NCBI GenBank assembly: GCA_964626385.1
Contig: CAZVEO010000020.1
Span: 1-27,914 of the forward strand
Origin: Scybalousia_A sp964626385
GTDB lineage: Bacteria > Bacteroidota > Bacteroidia > Bacteroidales > P3
Direction of reading: 5' to 3'
Length of the DNA: 27,914 nucleotides
Shown here: positions 23,530 through 27,914 of the stretch, in pieces
Layout of the letters: every line of letters begins with the position of its first letter
How positions within the stretch are numbered: position 1 is the first letter of the stretch
Made by a program: the position numbers and the translations under genes
The notes under the pieces: generated by a model
Told to the model about the DNA's origin: nothing
Databases searched by the model: none
Seen by the model: only the letters and a program-made list of their open reading frames with translations

Positions 23530-25329
23530 ATGACTAAGCGGGAAAGACAGTACATATTAAAAAATACTCAACCATACATTTTAAGGTATGTTTTGTATGT
23601 TCTTTTGGTGATTTTGATGTCTGTCTTTTCCATCTGCTCCATACTTTCAATAAACAACTTTTTACAAATACTCTTTGTTGAAGATTCTACTTTACCAAAA
23701 ACAGAATTGGATAAATTACTCAACAATATTTATTCTTATTTTCTTGCTTTTGGAAAACAGAAGGCTTTGATTTATTTTACAATTATTATTCTTGCCATCT
23801 ATGTATTGAAAGACTTGTTTGAATGGCTTGCCGCTTATTATATGGGTTGTACTCGCAACAAAATAACTCGTAATATGAGAAACAAACTTTTTGAAAGTTT
23901 TCTTCATAATGATATGAGTTTTTTTGCTAAACATAAAAAAGGAGATTTGCTCTCTAGAATTTCCTCCGATATAATAGACTATGACGAAACAGTATTAAAA
24001 TCTCACCAAACAATAATTAATTCTATTGTGGTAGTGAGTATTTATTTGACTATACTTTTTTACATAGACTGGAAACTTACTCTTGTTACTCTTGTCTTAT
24101 TTCCTATTATCATTTTGCTGACTTCTACACTTTCTCATAAGTTAAAATCAAATTCCAAACGCTTACAAAAAACCAACGGACAAATAGTGTCCATTATAGA
24201 ACAAACAATAGGAGGTCTTAGAATAATAAAATCTTTGACAGCAATAGATTATGTAAATCAAATATTTAAGCAAATAAACAATGATTTTACTATTTTGAGA
24301 AATAATGTTTATAGACGCATAAATCTCGCTTCTCCTTTGAGTGAGGTACTTTCATCAATAGTCGTAGCAGTTATTTTGTTGATAGGTTGCAACGAGGTAC
24401 TTTCATCCTCTGGGCTTACAAGCACAATGTTTATTGTTTATTTGATTTTATTTATTCTTATCATCAAACCCGCTAAAGATGCCTCCACTGCTTTTTATAG
24501 TATAAAAAAAGGACTCGCTTCTGTTGATAGAATCATAGAAATACAGGACGTTGTAACAACCATAAGTGAACCTGCTGTTAGCAAAGAGTTCCCCAAGTTA
24601 AAGAATGGAATACGATTTGAGAATCTCTCTTTTGCATACGAGGAGGGAAGTCCTGTGCTTAAAAATATCAATTGTCTTTTTGAGAAAGGAAAAACGACTG
24701 CCATAGTAGGACCATCAGGTTCAGGAAAAACCACAATAATAGATTTGATTGAAAAATTCTATCTTGCTCAAAGCGGAGATATATTTTTTGATAACATTTC
24801 TATAAAAGAACTCAGTTCTTCCAAGATAAGAGAAAATATTTCTATGGTTGGTCAAGAAACTATATTGATAAATGATAGTGTAAAAAACAATATTGCTTTC
24901 GGCAAAGAGAGTTATTCTTTTGAACAAATAAAACAAGCAAGTCAAATTGCTAATGCCGAAGAATTTATTCTTTCTCTGCCACAACAATACGAAACTAATA
25001 TAGGAGATAAAGGAGACAAACTTTCCGGTGGTCAAAAACAACGAATAGCCATTGCTCGAGCAGTGTTAAAAAATTCAGATATACTTATTTTAGACGAAGC
25101 AACTTCGGCTTTGGACAACAAAAGTGAAGTATTGGTACAACAAGCCTTGGACTCTATAGGCAAAGAGAAAACCGTTATAGTTATTGCTCACAGACTTTCC
25201 ACTATAGAAAAAGCAGATAAAATCATAGTACTTGACCATGGTGAAATCAAAGAACAAGGCACCCACCAAACTCTTTATCAAAAACAAGGACTATATTATC
25301 ATCTATACTCCATGCAAAAACTACAATAA
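23530..25329 (+). CDS. MsbA/MdlB-like ABC exporter (fused membrane and ATPase domains)
   Basis: This 599-residue half-transporter has about six membrane helices (residues 18-40, 75-98, 158-175, 180-200 and a pair between about 275 and 320). An ABC ATPase domain follows from about residue 355. Walker A is GPSGSGKTT (about 394), the signature LSGGQKQR (about 497) and Walker B ILILDEATSALD (about 518), with an H-loop in VIAHRLST. A homodimer probably exports a lipid or other hydrophobic substrate, as MsbA does for lipid A core; the substrate cannot be read from sequence. The start lies four bases after purB. It is the last core-type gene before the accessory region. Confidence 0.93.
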   Translation: MTKRERQYILKNTQPYILRYVLYVLLVILMSVFSICSILSINNFLQILFVEDSTLPKTELDKLLNNIYSYFLAFGKQKALIYFTIIILAIYVLKDLFEWLAAYYMGCTRNKITRNMRNKLFESFLHNDMSFFAKHKKGDLLSRISSDIIDYDETVLKSHQTIINSIVVVSIYLTILFYIDWKLTLVTLVLFPIIILLTSTLSHKLKSNSKRLQKTNGQIVSIIEQTIGGLRIIKSLTAIDYVNQIFKQINNDFTILRNNVYRRINLASPLSEVLSSIVVAVILLIGCNEVLSSSGLTSTMFIVYLILFILIIKPAKDASTAFYSIKKGLASVDRIIEIQDVVTTISEPAVSKEFPKLKNGIRFENLSFAYEEGSPVLKNINCLFEKGKTTAIVGPSGSGKTTIIDLIEKFYLAQSGDIFFDNISIKELSSSKIRENISMVGQETILINDSVKNNIAFGKESYSFEQIKQASQIANAEEFILSLPQQYETNIGDKGDKLSGGQKQRIAIARAVLKNSDILILDEATSALDNKSEVLVQQALDSIGKEKTVIVIAHRLSTIEKADKIIVLDHGEIKEQGTHQTLYQKQGLYYHLYSMQKLQ

Positions 25330-25394
25330 TCTTTAACTGCTTTTTAACCCATCAAAAAACAAAATACTTTTTTTCATAATTTTCAAATAATTAC

Positions 25395-25402
25395 TACCTT
25401 TG
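25395..25402 (+). promoter_or_regulatory. TAnnTTTG -7 element of the structured RNA/methyltransferase leader
   Basis: TACCTTTG matches the -7 consensus exactly and would start a transcript near 25409, about 250 bases before the methyltransferase ATG. No clear -33 is seen. Confidence 0.6.
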
Positions 25403-25408
25403 CAAACA

Positions 25409-25595
25409 GATAAACAATAGTGTTTATTAGAAATATAGCGTTTGCTATTTGTTCAAAAAATCACAGTGAAATGTCGAAAATTTCATAACCATAGATAGAA
25501 CAACCCAAATAAGCAAGTGCTTGCGTTTAGCGACCATCTGTTGTTCTATAGGTAATTTCGACGACATTCTGTGAGCAGAATGCTCGCAGTTTTTA
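25409..25595 (+). ncRNA. Candidate structured RNA or regulatory leader
   Basis: Several complementary segments can be traced by eye. ATAAAC/GTTTAT and ATAGC/GCTAT form small 5' hairpins. TCACAG (25461-25466) plus AATGTCG (25470-25476) pair with CGACATTCTGTGA (25562-25574). ATAGAACAAC (25495-25504) pairs with GTTGTTCTAT (25540-25549). An apical GCAAG-TG-CTTGC sits inside. TGTGAGCA-GAA-TGCTCGCA (25570-25588), followed by TTTTT, looks like an intrinsic terminator and competes with the long stem. ACAACCCA (25500-25507) can alternatively pair with TGGGTTGT (25596-25603). I do not recognise an Rfam family; 6S-like RNA or an attenuator leader are possibilities. No ORF fits. Confidence 0.5.
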
Positions 25596-25623
25596 TGGGT
25601 TGTCGTTAAAGATATATAGGACA

Positions 25624-25665
25624 TTTGGCATAACGCAAAAAAACAAAAAAAAGAGTTATGCCAAA
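25624..25665. promoter_or_regulatory. 11-bp inverted repeat over the methyltransferase start codon
   Basis: TTTGGCATAAC (25624-25634) and GTTATGCCAAA (25655-25665) are perfectly complementary, with a 20-base A-rich loop. The ATG at 25658 lies inside the right arm. In RNA this hairpin would bury the start codon; in DNA it could be an operator. Confidence 0.7.
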
Positions 25666-26089
25666 AATAGAAAAAGATATAATCATTCAAGGAGATTGTA
25701 TAGAGGTATTAAAGAATTTGCCTTCGGAGTCTGTTGATTTGATTTTTGCCGACCCTCCGTACAATATGCAAACAGATGGAGTTTTGCTACGAAATGATGG
25801 TAGCAAGTTTAACGGAGTTAAAGAAAAGCGGGATAAATTCTCAAGTCTAAATGATTCTGACAATTTTTGCAAATTGTGGTTAAAAGAATGTAAAAGAATT
25901 TTGAAAGAAGATGGAGCTATTTGGGTTATAGGTTCTTTTCAAAATATTTTTCGTCTCGGTTATATAATGCAAGATTTTGGTTTTTGGATACTTAATGATA
26001 TTATTTGGGCAAAGCCAAACGCTGTACCTAATTTTGCTGGTACAAGGCTTCAAAATTCACACGAAATTCGTTTTGGTGATGCATTGTAA
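25658..26089 (+). pseudogene. N6-adenine DNA methyltransferase, C-terminally truncated
   Basis: These 143 residues are the N-terminal half of a beta-class adenine methyltransferase (HinfI/CcrM/DpnA-like). The catalytic DPPY is at residues 32-35 in LIFADPPYNMQTDG, after the usual IIIQGDCIEVLKNLPSESVD start. IWVIGSFQNIFRLGYIMQDFGFWILNDIIWAKPN and VPNFAGTRLQNSHE follow. Family members continue past this point for more than 100 residues with the target-recognition region and the SAM-binding FxGxGT motif. Here the frame instead reads IRFGDAL and stops. The break coincides with a sequence duplicated on the other side of the N gap, so the truncation is either real decay or an assembly error. As shown it should be inactive. 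Confidence 0.85.
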
Positions 26090-26111
26090 TTTATATTTGA
26101 AAAGTATTTCG
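26057..26111 (+). repeat. 55-bp exact duplicate, left of assembly gap
   Basis: This segment is identical to 26212-26266. It starts in the methyltransferase NSHE codons, includes the TAA stop and ends exactly at the first N. Such a fixed-length overlap is typical of contig ends sharing one k-mer. Confidence 0.95.
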
Positions 26112-26211
26112 NNNNNNNNNNNNNNNNNNNNNNNNNNNNNNNNNNNNNNNNNNNNNNNNNNNNNNNNNNNNNNNNNNNNNNNNNNNNNNNNNNNNNNNNN
26201 NNNNNNNNNNN
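26112..26211. other. Assembly gap of exactly 100 N
   Basis: One hundred undetermined bases lie between the two 55-bp duplicates. A round 100 is the customary placeholder for a gap of unknown length. The true gap may be zero (the flanks overlap) or may hold the missing methyltransferase and endonuclease parts. Confidence 0.97.
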
Positions 26212-26266
26212 TCACACGAAATTCGTTTTGGTGATGCATTGTAATTTATATTTGAAAAGTATTTCG
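26212..26266 (+). repeat. 55-bp exact duplicate, right of assembly gap
   Basis: This segment is identical to 26057-26111 and starts at the first base after the N run. It leads without a frame change into the endonuclease-like remnant. Confidence 0.95.
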
Positions 26267-26430
26267 AACAAGTAGGTTTTAATTTGCATAACAAAAGAAT
26301 ATTTTTCAACGAAAAAGAATTAAATATAGATTTGTTATTCAGTCAAGGAAATATTCTATATATGATAGAACAAAAAGATGAACAGATATACAAAACTTTG
26401 GTTACGTATATAGAAAAGTTACTTGTTTAA
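26245..26430 (+). pseudogene. C-terminal remnant of a probable PD-(D/E)XK restriction endonuclease
   Basis: Following the TAA at 26242-26244 the same frame stays open for 61 codons (FIFEKYFEQVGFNLHNKRIF to IEKLLV). It contains NIDLLFSQGNILYMIEQK, a D-x12-E-x-K spacing expected of PD-(D/E)XK nucleases. A comparable D...IEQK block occurs in type II endonucleases that I recall as partners of this methyltransferase type. The sequence before the stop, IRFGDAL, reads as the preceding part of the same protein, so the TAA looks like a nonsense change in a once longer frame. There is no start codon. The gene is 5'-truncated or interrupted by the gap. Confidence 0.5.
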
Positions 26431-26529
26431 CATAACTATATTTTAAGTTAACGTTAGTTTGGTGTGAGGAATAAATAAAAAAGATTAAAAAAAATATAGA
26501 AAAATAATATGTAATATAACTTAAACGAT

Positions 26530-27783
26530 ATGAAAAAAACAGATGGATTTATAAAAAAACATAAGTGGTATATAATTACAATAACTTTTGTGATTGTGTT
26601 TATATGTGTTATCTCTCCAATAATTTTTACTGGAAATGATTTTTCTTTTCAAGTATTGGCAGCATGTTTTGGTGCACTTTTAACAATGTTTATAACATAT
26701 GCATTATTAAACAGTCAAACAAACATAGAAGAAAATAAAGATAAAAATATCAAAATCTATGAGAATAAGATTAATGTATATTCTGAATTTATTTCTATTA
26801 TGTGGAATACTATGGACGATGGTAAAATAAGCAATGATGAATATAAAAAATTAAGACAAGAAGTATTCAATAAGTTGATTTTTTATCTTAATGGAACTCA
26901 AATAGAAAACATAAAAGAATGTATAGATAAACTAGGTGATATTCTAAAAAAACCTGGAGAAGAGGCTGAAGCTCCAGAAAATACAAAAGAAATTATTCAA
27001 CAATTTGCCTATATAACTCAAATATTGAAAAATGATATCGATGGAAGGCAAGGCTTAAATATAAACGATAGAAGTATAAGCAAATTGTGGAGTATGTTTT
27101 CTAAAGGAGAAGTTAATACAACAAATTATAACTCTAACAATTCAATGGAGATAAATACCCAAGAAGATACCTCCATTTCAAAAGTAGATAATAAATTTTT
27201 AAACAAACAAGCATGGCATTTTAATGCTTACAATATAGATGCTCAATTTAACGCCTTTGATAAAGGTATTTATGAAATTGCTCTTTGTGAGTATGGAGAA
27301 TATTGGCGTACTAATCTTGTGCAACAAGTAAACAAAGGTGATATTCTTTTCTTGTTTGCTCGAGGAGGAAGAGGTTATATTGGAATTTATGAAATACAAG
27401 GCTGGAGAGTATTTAATAATGATAGTGGCGAGTGGAATGAAGCGGTTAGTGATGAAAAACTAATAGGTAAAGGAAATATAAAAGAAGATTTAGAAAAATA
27501 TGATATTTATAATGTAAGAAAAGAGGATGGTATTACAAATATAGCAAATGTTATTGTAAATCCTATTGTAGAGGCAAGAGATAAAGGTGTAAATTATCCT
27601 GGAGGTGTTTATAGACGAACTATCAGTCGTTACGATGGAGGTTATGCTAAAATCTTATTTTCTAGATTTAAATATCGTTTTGAACACAAAGAAGCTTCAA
27701 TAGGTGAAGGCTTCAATTCAGAGCAAGTTTTTGAAAATATAAACACTTCTGAGTTAGAAGACAATGTTTGGAAAGATTTTTAA
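26530..27783 (+). CDS. Two-helix membrane protein with possible PUA/EVE-like C-terminal domain
   Basis: I do not recognise a named family for this 417-residue protein. Two membrane helices lie at about 13-33 and 39-61, followed by a charged helical region (62-180) with IYENKINVYSEFISIMW. An N/T-rich linker spans about 190-225. From residue 226 the pattern WHFNAYNIDAQF, YWRTNLVQQVNKGDILFLFARGGRGYIGIYEIQGW resembles PUA-like EVE/ASCH domains, where a G-D-x-h-h-x-h strand and G-x-h-x-I-x-E/V strand form the fold. Those domains bind modified or flipped nucleotides or RNA and are common in defence genes. YRRTISRYDGGYAKILFSRF would complete the region. It lies just after the restriction-modification remnants. 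A membrane-anchored nucleic-acid or modified-base sensor is inference. Confidence 0.65.
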   Translation: MKKTDGFIKKHKWYIITITFVIVFICVISPIIFTGNDFSFQVLAACFGALLTMFITYALLNSQTNIEENKDKNIKIYENKINVYSEFISIMWNTMDDGKISNDEYKKLRQEVFNKLIFYLNGTQIENIKECIDKLGDILKKPGEEAEAPENTKEIIQQFAYITQILKNDIDGRQGLNINDRSISKLWSMFSKGEVNTTNYNSNNSMEINTQEDTSISKVDNKFLNKQAWHFNAYNIDAQFNAFDKGIYEIALCEYGEYWRTNLVQQVNKGDILFLFARGGRGYIGIYEIQGWRVFNNDSGEWNEAVSDEKLIGKGNIKEDLEKYDIYNVRKEDGITNIANVIVNPIVEARDKGVNYPGGVYRRTISRYDGGYAKILFSRFKYRFEHKEASIGEGFNSEQVFENINTSELEDNVWKDF

Positions 27784-27830
27784 TAAAAACTCTTTGAGGC
27801 CTTACAATTAAAAGTACAAGTTAATATAAA

Positions 27831-27848
27831 TTGTTATAAGTTAGAATA
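27831..27848 (+). repeat. 18-bp unit shared with the 119-290 repeat region
   Basis: TTGTTATAAGTTAGAATA here is identical to positions 176-193. Related ATAAGTTAGCATAGGTTA units occur near 17358. It may be the edge of another repeat. Confidence 0.6.
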
Positions 27849-27914
27849 TTATATAGGAGTATAAGTTATTACAATTTTTTCTGCTCCTTTTTCAGTAGTT
27901 TGTTGCCATTGTTC
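27849..27914 (-). CDS. Possible 3' end of a minus-strand gene running off the window
   Basis: On the minus strand an open frame enters from the right edge. It encodes EQWQQTTEKGAEKIVITYTP followed by I and then a TAA at 27851-27849. The composition looks like real coding sequence and the gene would converge on the 417-residue protein gene. With only 21 residues no family can be named. Confidence 0.35.
   Translation of the reverse strand, partial: EQWQQTTEKGAEKIVITYTPI

Noticed and set aside
25409..25595. Structured RNA as tmRNA, SRP RNA, RNase P RNA or a TPP/cobalamin riboswitch
   Set aside because: None of their conserved sequence cores is visible, so it is left as an unclassified candidate.
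26057..26266. 55-bp duplicates as target-site duplication or att sites of a mobile element
   Set aside because: The duplicates end exactly at the N boundaries and their length equals a common assembler k-mer, so an artefact is the simpler explanation.

Overview
The window is a low-GC chromosomal stretch of a Bacteroidota (Bacteroidales-like) bacterium. Four things support this: secreted proteins with type IX secretion (T9SS) C-terminal domains, a bat operon, a DUF6427-type membrane protein beside ubiE, and repeated TAnnTTTG promoter elements of the Bacteroidota housekeeping sigma factor. No tRNA, rRNA, CRISPR array or transposase was recognised.

Layout. Positions 1-312 are non-coding repeats. 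mnmG and a DUF6427-like gene (minus strand) diverge from ubiE (plus). A large secreted beta-propeller protein with a T9SS tail (4135-7533) has its own terminator and promoter. It is followed by an operon read leftwards from 11336: a BatC-like TPR lipoprotein, a BatD-BatE fusion, and an RseC-like protein. serS (plus) converges on a second T9SS cargo gene (12969-13949) whose signal peptide looks broken. Next come an anti-sigma-like membrane protein carrying a T9SS/CHU_C-type C-terminal domain, the adjacent ECF sigma factor, and an AMP-binding acyl-CoA ligase. Positions 17245-18095 form a repeat island with strong hairpins. A plus-strand core block follows: pdxJ, a DEAD-box helicase, rpe, a CpsB/YwqE-like phosphatase, purB and an MsbA-like ABC exporter.

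The accessory part is 25330-27914. It holds a promoter followed by a strongly structured leader or non-coding RNA and an 11-bp inverted repeat lying over a methyltransferase start codon. The methyltransferase itself (beta-class, N6-adenine) is truncated. A 100-N assembly gap is flanked by an exact 55-bp duplication. After the gap comes the C-terminal remnant of a probable restriction endonuclease with a D-x12-E-x-K pattern, then a 417-residue protein with two membrane helices and a possible PUA/EVE-like C-terminal domain. This looks like a decayed or mis-assembled restriction-modification locus with an uncharacterised neighbour.

The most promising observations are the sigma/anti-sigma pair whose anti-sigma protein ends in a T9SS-type domain (possibly a secretion-status sensor), the structured RNA plus start-codon hairpin before the methyltransferase, the membrane-anchored candidate defence protein, and the intergenic repeat family that appears in at least three places.
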